From assembly GCF_947501385.1 (NCBI RefSeq), contig NZ_CANMVP010000031.1:1-58823 (forward strand): a DNA stretch of 58,823 bases, read 5' to 3'. Source of the stretch: an uncultured Polaribacter sp. (GTDB taxonomy: Bacteria > Bacteroidota > Bacteroidia > Flavobacteriales > Flavobacteriaceae). Below, piece by piece: positions 1 to 8,328 of the stretch (the stretch's first letter is position 1; every line of letters starts with the position of its first letter). The notes below the pieces were generated by a model. That model did no database searches. It was given only the letters and a program-made list of their open reading frames with translations, and was not told the origin of the DNA. The position numbers were made by a program, and so were the translations under genes.

Positions 1-71
1 CTTTTTTAAAATTCAACTTTTTAAGCAAGTATTGAAAATCAAAAAAATAAACTGAAAAATGAGTAAAAAGA

Positions 72-112
72 AAATCGTCTAAAAATTACTTTTTAGACGA
101 CCTCATTTTTTT
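72..112. terminator. Bidirectional hairpin terminator
   Basis: An 11-bp perfect stem, TCGTCTAAAAA (75-85) against TTTTTAGACGA (90-100), has a 4-base loop. It is followed by a T-run on both strands. It lies just past the stop of the minus-strand operon ending at 152 and probably ends that transcript. Confidence 0.75.
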
Positions 113-151
113 GTGTCAGTTTTTTAACGATTTACTTTTTGTTAATTGGTA

Positions 152-391
152 CTATTTCTTCAGAACCTTCAACTCTTTTTTTGTAGCGTCTATATATTTC
201 TTAATCTTATTGAGCTCTACTTTAGTAGTTGCTACTTTAAGATCTTCCTGCAATCTACCTATTAAGTTTTCACAATAAACTTTCCTCTCTTCTTTGGATA
301 ACTGGCAAACAATATCTTTGTAAAAATGATCTAATTCTTTAAGAGTTCTATTTGATTTCAACCAAACTAAAAATTTATTTCGCTTCTTCAT
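152..391 (-). CDS. Small basic, helical protein of unknown function
   Basis: This 79-residue protein is rich in Lys, Glu and Leu. It has no signal peptide or membrane segment and looks mostly helical, possibly a short coiled coil. Its start overlaps the stop of the PepSY gene by 4 bases, so the two are very likely co-translated as the tail of the iron-uptake operon that begins near 4065. A terminator lies directly downstream. I do not recognise the family. The operon position suggests an accessory role, but the sequence alone does not show one. Confidence 0.6.
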   Translation of the reverse strand: MKKRNKFLVWLKSNRTLKELDHFYKDIVCQLSKEERKVYCENLIGRLQEDLKVATTKVELNKIKKYIDATKKELKVLKK

Positions 392-960
392 AATCTATTT
401 CTTTTGCTGATTCGACGCATTACCTTTGGTCCAAACCATAGCCAAAACCCAGTAATAATAAAAATAAGTAGGGAAAGCCCCATAACAGAAGTATATATCA
501 ATTTTAAAATTTCTCCTTCTGTTTTGAAAAAATAATCTAAAATAGAGCCATCGTGAATATTTTCTATAATATCAGATCTTCTGCGTTCTATATGTAATAC
601 TTTCCCTGTAGCACCATCAACCTGAACTCCCCAATAATGATCTTTAAACACAAATTTGACCATTCCTTTTTGAGGACGTGCATCCATGCGCTCTAATTCT
701 ATTGATAAATTTTTATTTACAGAAAAATGTAAAGCACTGCATGCAATAGTATGTAAGCTATCAAAAGGTAGCCAATCTTTCAAATTTCTAGAAATCCCAT
801 AGTGAGATTTTGGCAAAATAAGTCCGTTGCTGTTTTTTTTCCATCCAAGAAGTAGACCGCTCAATGAAACGACTAAAAAAAATAAGCATAAAGTAGCTCC
901 CAGAGTTCTATGTATTTTTCTTACACCCCTTATTAAAAAAGCATGTTCTTTTCTGTTCAT
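388..960 (-). CDS. PepSY-associated transmembrane protein
   Basis: This 190-residue inner-membrane protein has an N-terminal transmembrane helix (about 20-40), a periplasmic PepSY-like domain (about 50-150, with the WGVQVDGATGKVL strand typical of the family) and a second helix (about 155-177) followed by a basic tail. The family often sits beside TonB-dependent siderophore or haem receptors, and some members act in ferric-siderophore reduction. This fits the receptor gene 69 bp upstream. A hairpin between the two genes (982-1011) may lower expression of this gene relative to the receptor. It is shorter than the four-helix PepSY reductases, so a direct reductase role is uncertain. Confidence 0.8.
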   Translation of the reverse strand: MNRKEHAFLIRGVRKIHRTLGATLCLFFLVVSLSGLLLGWKKNSNGLILPKSHYGISRNLKDWLPFDSLHTIACSALHFSVNKNLSIELERMDARPQKGMVKFVFKDHYWGVQVDGATGKVLHIERRRSDIIENIHDGSILDYFFKTEGEILKLIYTSVMGLSLLIFIITGFWLWFGPKVMRRISKRNRL

Positions 961-977
961 GAATACTAGTTTTTATA

Positions 978-1012
978 AAAATTCAACTGTCAAAAAAAGA
1001 TGACAGTTGAAC
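978..1012 (-). terminator. Intra-operon hairpin terminator or attenuator
   Basis: TTCAACTGTCA (982-992) pairs perfectly with TGACAGTTGAA (1001-1011). On the minus strand the hairpin is followed by TTTTTATAAAAAC. It sits between the receptor gene and the PepSY gene, so it may partly end transcription after the receptor. Confidence 0.65.
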
Positions 1013-1028
1013 TATTGGTTATTAAATA

Positions 1029-3440
1029 TTAGAAATTAGCTTGTAAAGACATGATAAAATTTCGTCCAGAAGCTGAAATCCCTGAACTATAGGGACGATA
1101 TCTTTGATCTGTCATATTTTCTATTCCTGCATTGATCACAAATGTTTCTGATAGATTGTATAATGCTTTTAGATTGAGTGTGTACCATGAAGGTGAATAA
1201 TTATTACCATTTAAATCCTTAGCGTAAATTTCATCTTTTGATTGTTCAGAAACCGCCAAATCCTCAAATTTACGTTCTCCTTGATAGGTGCTATAGAATT
1301 GCAACTTTATTTTTTGTGCCTTAAAAGTAAGTCTAGACACACCAAAGAAAGGTGCTGCATGGCGTGAAGAACTTGTTATACCATCATCTAGCTCTTCTTC
1401 GCCTTTTTGATAATTAACATCAGAAGAAAAACTAAATCCTGATGGCAATTTTACTGCCAGCCCTAACTGAACTCCATAGACTTTTGCCTTTGCCGCATTT
1501 TGCATCGCTTGCACTTTGCTTAACTGACCATCGTACATAATCTCAACTTGACCATTAAGTTTAAAATCTCTTCGTACCAGAGCATTTTTCAACAATGTAT
1601 AATAAGCAGTGATATCTAATTTTACCGCGTCGCTAAAAACTTTTGCTATCCCTAAATCCCAATTGTAAGCATATTCTGCCTCCAAATTAGGATTTGGAAC
1701 GGTAACAGATCCTGGTTCAGAATCAAATACTTTTCCGATGTCATCTACATTAGGTGAACGAAATGCTGTCCCAAAATTGGCGTTTAATACCCAGTCTTCA
1801 GCAGGTCTAAACACACCGCCTAAACTACCAGTTAATGCTCCATTGCTTAGACTAGCAGTCTTGAAAGGGAAAGGGTAGAAATCTAGATTATTTGCAAAAT
1901 CTGCGTCTAAAGTAAAATGATTGTAACGTAATCCTGCCTGTAAAGTAAATTGTTCAGAAACTTCAAAAGTATCGTTTAAATAGACTGCTAACGAGCTCCA
2001 TTGAGCATTGGGATATCTAGAGGCTCCTTTTGTAGAAATATTTGTAGAAATATCGGTCTGCATCCCTTCAGAATCAACATCGTTTAAAACATATTCAAAA
2101 CCATAAAATAGTGTATTTTTAAGACTGATAGTTTTTATAAAGTCGAGATTTACGGAATAAGCTTGTACCTCTTCCATATTGTTTCTTCTTTTTGTCTTAT
2201 TTAACGAGCGATCTATTCTACTTTCTCCAAACTTTTGATATGCTAAACGGAAAGTTGCTTGGTCATATAGTTTATTTTCTCCTTTATGGTTTAAACTGAA
2301 ATGATTCATTGTCCATTTTTGGGGACCATAACTCCATTCCGCATATCTTGCTGTTCCATTTCTTATACGATTGTGCCTATCATACCTTCCATAAGGAGAT
2401 GTTTCAGAATAATGAAAACCATATTGAAAATCCCAGCTTTCATTGGGAACATACCGCAACTTCTGCATGATATTCATTTGTGAATAAGCTGAAGGGATTT
2501 GTAGCAAAGGATCCTCTTGTGTAACAACTTGATCTGCATTGTTCTGTTGCTGTACATAGTAATTTTTTATATAATCTACAGGTCCATGACTACCCTGTTT
2601 TAGATGATCAAAATCCCAAGTACTAAAACTAGTCACAAAGGCCCATTTTTTCCAACCTACGTTCACATCAAAATGCCCTGTTTTTTCGTTATTACTAGAC
2701 GAATAACGAGTAATACCTTTTCCAGAAACTAATGGTTGTTCTGAAAGAGATAATTGTGGGGTTAAAGTTTTAAAACTCATTACACCTCCAATGGCATCAC
2801 TACCATATATTACAGAACCTGGTCCAAAAAGAATTTCTGTATTTTCTATGGCAAAAGGATCCATATTAATTACATTCTGGAGATTTCCTCCTCTAAAAAT
2901 TGCAGTATTCATTCGAACACCGTCTAAAGTGTATAAAAGTCTATTTGTCGCAAATCCTCTAATCATTGGGCTTCCTCCTCCCTGTTGACTTTTTTGAATA
3001 TATACTCTGCCAGAAACTTCTAATAAATCTGCAGCAGTCTGTGGATTTTGAAATGCTATCTCCTTGGAAGAAATCGATGTTATCTTTGATGGTACATTAT
3101 CAGATATTTGATTCCAGCGTGTTCCAGAAACCACAACTTCATTTAAGTTTAGATTAAAGGATTCCATTAGGATTTCAAAATTACTCGATTGAAGTTCTGC
3201 ATAATTTGTAACTACAGTTTTATATCCGAGCGTTCTTATTTCAATCATTTCAGCTCCTTTAAAAGCTAAAATATTGGCTTGTCCGTTTGCGTTTGTAATT
3301 GCAAATGAGTTAGGTGTTTTACTTATCAGTGTTACCAATTCTAAAGGGATATTGGTTTTCTGATCTTTGATTGTTAAAGTTTGGGAATGGGATATACTCA
3401 TCACACCAAAACACAACCACAAAAATATTATTTTTTTCAT
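1029..3440 (-). CDS. TonB-dependent outer-membrane receptor, haem/transferrin-type
   Basis: The 803-residue protein has a signal peptide (about 1-19), a carboxypeptidase-regulatory-like domain (about 20-95), a plug domain (about 105-225) and a C-terminal beta-barrel ending in aromatic F (MSLQANF). The plug carries MIRGFATNRLLYTLDGVRMN and a stretch with IENTEILFGPGSVIYGSDAIGG. These resemble the TonB haemoglobin/transferrin/lactoferrin receptor family. It should import a large iron- or haem-containing ligand using ExbBD-TonB energy. The neighbours, a small exported protein upstream and a PepSY protein downstream on the same strand, support iron or haem uptake. The exact substrate cannot be read from the sequence. 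Confidence 0.85.
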   Translation of the reverse strand: MKKIIFLWLCFGVMSISHSQTLTIKDQKTNIPLELVTLISKTPNSFAITNANGQANILAFKGAEMIEIRTLGYKTVVTNYAELQSSNFEILMESFNLNLNEVVVSGTRWNQISDNVPSKITSISSKEIAFQNPQTAADLLEVSGRVYIQKSQQGGGSPMIRGFATNRLLYTLDGVRMNTAIFRGGNLQNVINMDPFAIENTEILFGPGSVIYGSDAIGGVMSFKTLTPQLSLSEQPLVSGKGITRYSSSNNEKTGHFDVNVGWKKWAFVTSFSTWDFDHLKQGSHGPVDYIKNYYVQQQNNADQVVTQEDPLLQIPSAYSQMNIMQKLRYVPNESWDFQYGFHYSETSPYGRYDRHNRIRNGTARYAEWSYGPQKWTMNHFSLNHKGENKLYDQATFRLAYQKFGESRIDRSLNKTKRRNNMEEVQAYSVNLDFIKTISLKNTLFYGFEYVLNDVDSEGMQTDISTNISTKGASRYPNAQWSSLAVYLNDTFEVSEQFTLQAGLRYNHFTLDADFANNLDFYPFPFKTASLSNGALTGSLGGVFRPAEDWVLNANFGTAFRSPNVDDIGKVFDSEPGSVTVPNPNLEAEYAYNWDLGIAKVFSDAVKLDITAYYTLLKNALVRRDFKLNGQVEIMYDGQLSKVQAMQNAAKAKVYGVQLGLAVKLPSGFSFSSDVNYQKGEEELDDGITSSSRHAAPFFGVSRLTFKAQKIKLQFYSTYQGERKFEDLAVSEQSKDEIYAKDLNGNNYSPSWYTLNLKALYNLSETFVINAGIENMTDQRYRPYSSGISASGRNFIMSLQANF

Positions 3441-3534
3441 TGTAGAAATATTAAGTTAATTAAAATTAGTACCCAATAACAAGGCACAATACCCCAACTA
3501 AATAGCTGAGGTTTAAAAATGATCATATGCTTAA

Positions 3535-4065
3535 TTAACTTCTAGGAGGTGGAAATAATGGTTTTAAAGTAATTGAATAATAAGGTGCCAAATAATAAAA
3601 AAAATGAGCAGTTTTCACTAATTGCATTGAAGAACTAAAAGCACTATAATTACTAATAAATAATAAATTATAAAATGAAATAAGTTGATTCTCTTTTTGA
3701 GTTTTCTGTGGATTTTGGTTAAAAATGTTTTTTACTAATTCTGTTAACTGTTGGTTCAATTGAGTTTCTTTATGATCCCACCAACACCAATAGTAAATAA
3801 TATGATCAACTTCCTTAGTCTCAACAATATCATACATTTCTCCTTTGTACTCAAATTCTTTAGAATGCTTCCATTTCAATTCTTGTATAACTTCTTCTTC
3901 TGAAAATTTTAAAAGCACAAGCTTCTCCTTGTCTATTCCTTTTATGATCATCCTTTTGACCTGATGACGAATTACAGACTTTTGATAGGTGAGCCAAGAG
4001 AAGGTACTTATAATAGGTACTATAAGAATTAATAGGAAGATAAAAGATGTTATTTTTGCTCTCAA
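3535..4065 (-). CDS. Small membrane-anchored protein with C-terminal PPPRS tail
   Basis: This 176-residue protein has an N-terminal hydrophobic helix (about 7-27), a polar middle with several aromatic and charged residues (YYWCWWDHKET), and a short tail ending LFPPPRS. It is 95 bp upstream of the receptor gene on the same strand and is probably the first gene of that operon. Small proteins with a proline-rich C-terminus (PPPR or RPPP) recur immediately upstream of TonB-dependent receptors in flavobacteria, from memory of the family. A second one is at 23722-24135. The function is unknown. I infer an accessory or sensing role in uptake. Confidence 0.65.
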   Translation of the reverse strand: MRAKITSFIFLLILIVPIISTFSWLTYQKSVIRHQVKRMIIKGIDKEKLVLLKFSEEEVIQELKWKHSKEFEYKGEMYDIVETKEVDHIIYYWCWWDHKETQLNQQLTELVKNIFNQNPQKTQKENQLISFYNLLFISNYSAFSSSMQLVKTAHFFYYLAPYYSITLKPLFPPPRS

Positions 4066-4456
4066 TAGCTTAGTAATAAGGTATAAAGATACATATTCAT
4101 AATTATTTACTCATTATTAATTATCGTATTGATGTTATTAATTAAACTGATTCTAAATTTTGTGAGTTATAACTTATACATGAAATTAGTTTTCAGTCAT
4201 TTAAAAATCTGCTTATAAAAATATATTTTGGACTATAAATATAGAAAATTGTAGTCCCTATGTTTAAAATAAATAGCTAAAATTATTTGCAAAAGTTGAT
4301 ACAAACTGCTGTCCATTTTATAAATAAATTTACACATATAAACTTAAAAGCAAGAAAGTTAAATGAAACCAACAAATTATTAGCTACTTTGTAAGTAGGG
4401 CTGTCTTATTTTGTTAGGTTGTCTGTAAAAAGAATAATTTTAACCTATAAACAAAA
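4066..4456. other. Intergenic stretch between two minus-strand operons
   Basis: These 391 bases are AT-rich with no convincing ORF. The part next to 4065 should hold the promoter of the receptor operon, but I found no exact TAnnTTTG box on the minus strand. Confidence 0.5.
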
Positions 4457-5149
4457 TCAAATCAGAATATCTGTTAACTCCAACAATGAATCTAAAACAT
4501 ACGTTGGGTTTGCAGATTTAAGTTGTGCTCTAGAATGAGCACCAGTAGTAACGCCAACCGTAATACCACATGAGGCATTTTTACCCTCTTCAATATCAAT
4601 AATTGAATCTCCTGCTTTCAAGACCTTTTCAGAATTAGTTACATTTAATTCCTTCATAGCTTTGTAAATCATGTCTGGATTGGGCCTTCCATGAACCACA
4701 TCAGAAGCTGTAATTAAAGCATCGTAATGTATTCCTAATTTCCACTCTAATTTATCTAATAACATATTGGCTAAATTGCTATTATATCCAGTATTTAAAG
4801 CAATTTTTATCCCAGCCTCTTTCAGAATTGGAAAAAGAGATGCAACTCCAATACAAGGCGTCACATTTAAATCGGTGTACGCTTTATCTAAATAAATTTT
4901 AAACTTTTTGAATATAGCCTCAGAAGTATGTTGTTGGTTCTCACTTTTTGGTAGTTCAGCTAAAATATCTTTAATTGCCTGATGCTTTTCTTTTCCAGCA
5001 CCATGTTTTAGTACAAAATATAAAGAGACGTTATAACCTGATTCATGTATCGACTTTTGAAGTGTTTTATAAACAACATTATCTTCATTTACAGTAGTTC
5101 CTGCCATGTCAAATACTACTAAATCTATTTTTTTAATCATCTTATTCAA
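4457..5149 (-). CDS. Phosphonatase-like HAD-superfamily hydrolase
   Basis: The 230-residue HAD hydrolase has motif I DMAGTT near residue 14 (Asp nucleophile, with the GTT form seen in PhnX-like enzymes), a helical cap (about 25-100), motif II/III around TGYNSN and GRPNPDMIYKAM, and motif IV in GDSIIDIEEGKNA. It resembles the PhnX-like phosphonatase-like hydrolases, which cleave P-C or P-O bonds in small phosphonates or phosphate esters. It lies 10 bp after the alcohol dehydrogenase, whose family is also linked to phosphonate catabolism. The pair probably processes an imported phosphorus compound. Met4 is an alternative start. Confidence 0.8.
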   Translation of the reverse strand: MNKMIKKIDLVVFDMAGTTVNEDNVVYKTLQKSIHESGYNVSLYFVLKHGAGKEKHQAIKDILAELPKSENQQHTSEAIFKKFKIYLDKAYTDLNVTPCIGVASLFPILKEAGIKIALNTGYNSNLANMLLDKLEWKLGIHYDALITASDVVHGRPNPDMIYKAMKELNVTNSEKVLKAGDSIIDIEEGKNASCGITVGVTTGAHSRAQLKSANPTYVLDSLLELTDILI

Positions 5150-5159
5150 TATAAATATG

Positions 5160-6257
5160 TTAAGAAATTATGTTATTAGGTTGCACACCAACTCGGTAAC
5201 AAGATTGCTTGTCTGCAAAATCGAAAGCTATATCTAGCTGCTCGATAGGAAACTCTTTACCCACCAAATCCTCAAAAGGATATTTTGTGTTATTTTTTGA
5301 AAGAAAAACAATTGCTTTTGCTAGGTCTTCATGGATATAATTGTGTAAACCTTTTATAGTTAGTAGGTTTCTTACAATAGTTTCGGCATTTATCGATATA
5401 TCTCGTTGTGAATAAACAGAGCCTATTAACACACAAATACCTCCTATATTGAGCATTTTAATACCATTCTCTACAGCAGACGGCACACCACTGGTTTCGA
5501 TAATTACATCGATACCTCCAAACTCTTTTGCAATCTTTAAAGATACCTCTAAATGCTCCTTTGCATTTAGACTCAAATCCGCTCCAAATCGTTTACTTTG
5601 TTGAAGCCGTTTCTCTTCAACATCCATTGCAAATACCACATTTGCTCCAGATTCCTTGGCCATGGCACAAGCCGAAAGCCCCAACATACCAACGCCACTT
5701 ACTAATACATTTTTACCTTTTAAATCTCCAGCCAATCTTATGGCTCCAGCAATTGTTGCATGCGTACAATTAAGAGGCGTTGCCTCTTTGGGCGTAAGGT
5801 TTTTAGGGATTTTAAAAATGGTAGAACCCCTCTTTAAATGGCAGTGTGTTGCAAAACCGCCATTAAGTTTATATGTTTCATTTATTTTTTCATGACCATA
5901 TTTAAATAAGTCTTTCGATTTTTGAGGCATGCCTCTTTTTGCTAATTCATCATTACAATTGTGTGCATACACAGACCATGTTATTTTATCACCTACTTTT
6001 AATGCATCTCCATAAAAATCGTTAATACCATTTTTAGGAATCTCTATAATACTACCTATTATTTCATGACCCAATATGCTATGCGTATGTGAACATCGTC
6101 TACCGTAAAAGGTATGCAAATCACTAGTACATATTGTTGCGTACACTACTCTAACCAGAATTTCTCCTGTATTTAATTTAGGAAAATCAAAGGATGTTAA
6201 AGAAAAAGGTTGTCCTACTTTTTCAAAAACCATTGCTGTTGCCTTACTGTTTGACAT
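5160..6257 (-). CDS. Zinc-type alcohol dehydrogenase, phosphonate-catabolism family
   Basis: This 365-residue MDR dehydrogenase has a GroES-like domain (about 1-165) with the catalytic zinc ligands in CTSDLHTF and GHE, and a Rossmann fold (about 175-320) with VLVSGVGMLG. The FKYGHE segment and overall shape match the family annotated as phosphonate-catabolism-associated alcohol dehydrogenase. It would oxidise or reduce an alcohol/aldehyde with NAD(P). The structural-zinc loop, normally four cysteines, is reduced here: only one Cys (HNC) remains in the corresponding stretch, so this subfamily probably lacks structural zinc. It is co-directional with the regulator upstream (10-bp gap) and the HAD hydrolase downstream. 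Confidence 0.8.
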   Translation of the reverse strand: MSNSKATAMVFEKVGQPFSLTSFDFPKLNTGEILVRVVYATICTSDLHTFYGRRCSHTHSILGHEIIGSIIEIPKNGINDFYGDALKVGDKITWSVYAHNCNDELAKRGMPQKSKDLFKYGHEKINETYKLNGGFATHCHLKRGSTIFKIPKNLTPKEATPLNCTHATIAGAIRLAGDLKGKNVLVSGVGMLGLSACAMAKESGANVVFAMDVEEKRLQQSKRFGADLSLNAKEHLEVSLKIAKEFGGIDVIIETSGVPSAVENGIKMLNIGGICVLIGSVYSQRDISINAETIVRNLLTIKGLHNYIHEDLAKAIVFLSKNNTKYPFEDLVGKEFPIEQLDIAFDFADKQSCYRVGVQPNNIIS

Positions 6258-6267
6258 GTAATAAATA

Positions 6268-6849
6268 TTATAATTCCGTTATAAAATAAATAACCAATAA
6301 AATGGATTCTGTGTCTAAATTATTTTTGGGTACATGAGGTAAGCGCCCATCAAAATATAAGGAGTCACCTTCTTTTAAATGAAAGGTTTTATCATCTAAT
6401 TGATATTCAATATCTCCTTTCAATAAGAAAATATATTCGTATCCATCAGTTGTTACCGTCTCTCTTTTGGCATTTTTAGATAAAGTAAGCATCGATATTT
6501 CTAAAGAAACACCCTTTAGATTTTGCGTTAAAACGGTTTCGTATTTAAACCCTACAGCATCTTCTTTTGTAGTTTCTAAATAGTCTTCTCGTTTATTAAA
6601 TATGTATCCAGGAAAATCTTGACTTTGTCCAATGTCTTCAAAAAAATCATTGAGATCAACATCAAGGGGCTTCAATATATGAAGCAACGTTGGAAATGTG
6701 GGAAATACACGGCCATTTTCAATTTTTGATAACATGGCGATACTCACTTTTGATTTTTCTGATAGTTCTCCTAACTTCCAGCCTTTTAGTCCTCTCAATT
6801 CTCTAATTTTAGCTCCTATCCAAGCTACTACATATTTACCATCATTCAT
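6268..6849 (-). CDS. XRE-family regulator with C-terminal cupin domain
   Basis: The 193-residue protein has an N-terminal XRE helix-turn-helix (about 14-68, with LGELSEKSKVSIAMLSKIEN) and a C-terminal cupin (about 110-190) that likely binds a small effector. Such regulators commonly control adjacent catabolic genes. It is the first gene of the minus-strand operon and divergent from the transporter/receptor operon, so it is the obvious candidate to control both. Two related 17-bp palindromes lie in its upstream region, one next to its -7 box, which suggests autoregulation. The start gives the complete HTH and is kept. Confidence 0.85.
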   Translation of the reverse strand: MNDGKYVVAWIGAKIRELRGLKGWKLGELSEKSKVSIAMLSKIENGRVFPTFPTLLHILKPLDVDLNDFFEDIGQSQDFPGYIFNKREDYLETTKEDAVGFKYETVLTQNLKGVSLEISMLTLSKNAKRETVTTDGYEYIFLLKGDIEYQLDDKTFHLKEGDSLYFDGRLPHVPKNNLDTESILLVIYFITEL

Positions 6850-6866
6850 AAAAAATAAATTTTTTA

Positions 6867-6926
6867 CAAATATAAATTTTCTTTTGAAGAAAAAAAATAA
6901 TATTACAATTTTTCTTTAAAGGAAAA
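6867..6926 (-). promoter_or_regulatory. Promoter of the XRE-cupin gene with two candidate operators
   Basis: On the minus strand, TATATTTG (6867-6874) matches the Bacteroidota -7 consensus TAnnTTTG. Two near-palindromes, TTTTCTTTTGAAGAAAA (6877-6893) and TTTTCTTTAAAGGAAAA (6910-6926), are spaced 33 bp centre to centre, about three helical turns. The first lies between the -7 and -33 positions. The regulator binding them is inference. Confidence 0.5.
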
Positions 6927-6997
6927 TAAATTTACTTATTAGAAATATATTAACCATTATTTTACATTAACTTAATAAAATAAGAAAAACACGCTTC

Positions 6998-7005
6998 TAT
7001 ATTTG
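6998..7005 (+). promoter_or_regulatory. -7 box of the DUF5690 transporter operon
   Basis: TATATTTG fits the TAnnTTTG consensus exactly and lies 31 bp before the ATG at 7036. The -33 region is AT-rich without a clear TTTG. Confidence 0.5.
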
Positions 7006-7035
7006 CATCGTATAATTTTCTAATTAAGAAAAATA

Positions 7036-8328
7036 ATGAAATTTGAAATTCCTTCAATAATTAATAAAAAATGGAGTCAGAGTTTCTGGCTAATGTTTGC
7101 TGCTTTTTTATGCTATACAGGAATGTATGCCGTAAGAAAGTCATTTCTTGCGGGTCAATATATCGATTTGGACATCGGTTTTAATGCAGACCCTAAAACG
7201 GTTCTCGTGATTAGTCAAGTTTTAGGCTATATGCTCTCTAAATTTATTGGTATTAAAATGATTTCCGAAATGAATCGTAATGCAAGAACCAAATGGATTT
7301 TAGCATTAGTCTCTTTTGGATTATTCATGTTATTAGTCTTTGCCATACTGCCTCCAAAACTTAAAATAATAGCATTATTCTTAAATGGTTTGCCATTGGG
7401 AATGGTCTTTGGCATCGTGCTTTCTTATTTAGAAGGTAGAAGAAATACAGAACTTCTTGCAGCGGCGTTGAGCGCTACTTTTATTTTTTCTACAGGTTTA
7501 GTGAAAACTGTTGGTATTATTTTGATGCAGGATTATGGCATTGGTGAATATGCTATGCCTTTTGCAACAGGACTACTTTTTTTTCCTGTTTTCATTTTGT
7601 CTGTTTGGATATTAAATCGTTCGAAAAACCCTGATGCATTAGATGTTGTAGAGCGTACAGAACGTACCCCAATGAATGCTGAAAAAAGAAAAGATTTCTT
7701 AAGAAAACATGGTTTAGGCTATGTGGGCCTTGTTTTAATTTATATTTTCTTAACCATCGTTAGGGACTTTAGAGATAATTTTATAGTTGAGTTTTGGTCT
7801 GAATTAGGATATTCAGGAGCACCTGAACTTATTACACTTACTGAAATACCTGTAGCAATAATCGTACTTGTTGTAGCTGCTTTGGGGATACTTATTCGTA
7901 AAAACATACGCGCTTTTAATTATGGCATGTGGCTCACACTAGGTAGTGCTATTACCATGCTTATAGCCACATTTTTATTTGAGAAAACACTAATCTCTCC
8001 AATTATTTGGATTGTAAGCACAGGAATAGGCATTTATCTTCCTTACATATTGTTTCATTGTCTTCTTTTTGAGCGCTTAATCGCTTTACTAAAATATACG
8101 GGCAATATTGGTTTCCTTTTCTACACGGCAGATGCATTGGGTTATTTGGGAAGTGTTGCTGTGCTTTTCTTAAAAGAATTCATGGATTACAAGGGTACAT
8201 GGACTAGCTTTTTTATCTCACTCAATTTTACATCGGCAATACTCATCATCATTTTTACACTTTTTAGCATTCTATATTTCAATCGAAAAATTTCATCTAA
8301 TACATTAAAACAAGTAATAACACAATGA
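7036..8328 (+). CDS. DUF5690 family MFS-like membrane transporter
   Basis: This 430-residue integral membrane protein has about 11-12 hydrophobic helices. The N-terminal signature FLCYTGMYAVRKSFLAGQY is typical of the DUF5690 family and recalls organophosphate:Pi antiporters of the major facilitator superfamily (the YAVRKSF segment). I infer inner-membrane transport of a phosphorylated or phosphonate compound, given the hydrolase and PhoD neighbours. The gene begins the plus-strand operon. Its stop overlaps the receptor start (ATGA), indicating translational coupling. Confidence 0.8.
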   Translation: MKFEIPSIINKKWSQSFWLMFAAFLCYTGMYAVRKSFLAGQYIDLDIGFNADPKTVLVISQVLGYMLSKFIGIKMISEMNRNARTKWILALVSFGLFMLLVFAILPPKLKIIALFLNGLPLGMVFGIVLSYLEGRRNTELLAAALSATFIFSTGLVKTVGIILMQDYGIGEYAMPFATGLLFFPVFILSVWILNRSKNPDALDVVERTERTPMNAEKRKDFLRKHGLGYVGLVLIYIFLTIVRDFRDNFIVEFWSELGYSGAPELITLTEIPVAIIVLVVAALGILIRKNIRAFNYGMWLTLGSAITMLIATFLFEKTLISPIIWIVSTGIGIYLPYILFHCLLFERLIALLKYTGNIGFLFYTADALGYLGSVAVLFLKEFMDYKGTWTSFFISLNFTSAILIIIFTLFSILYFNRKISSNTLKQVITQ

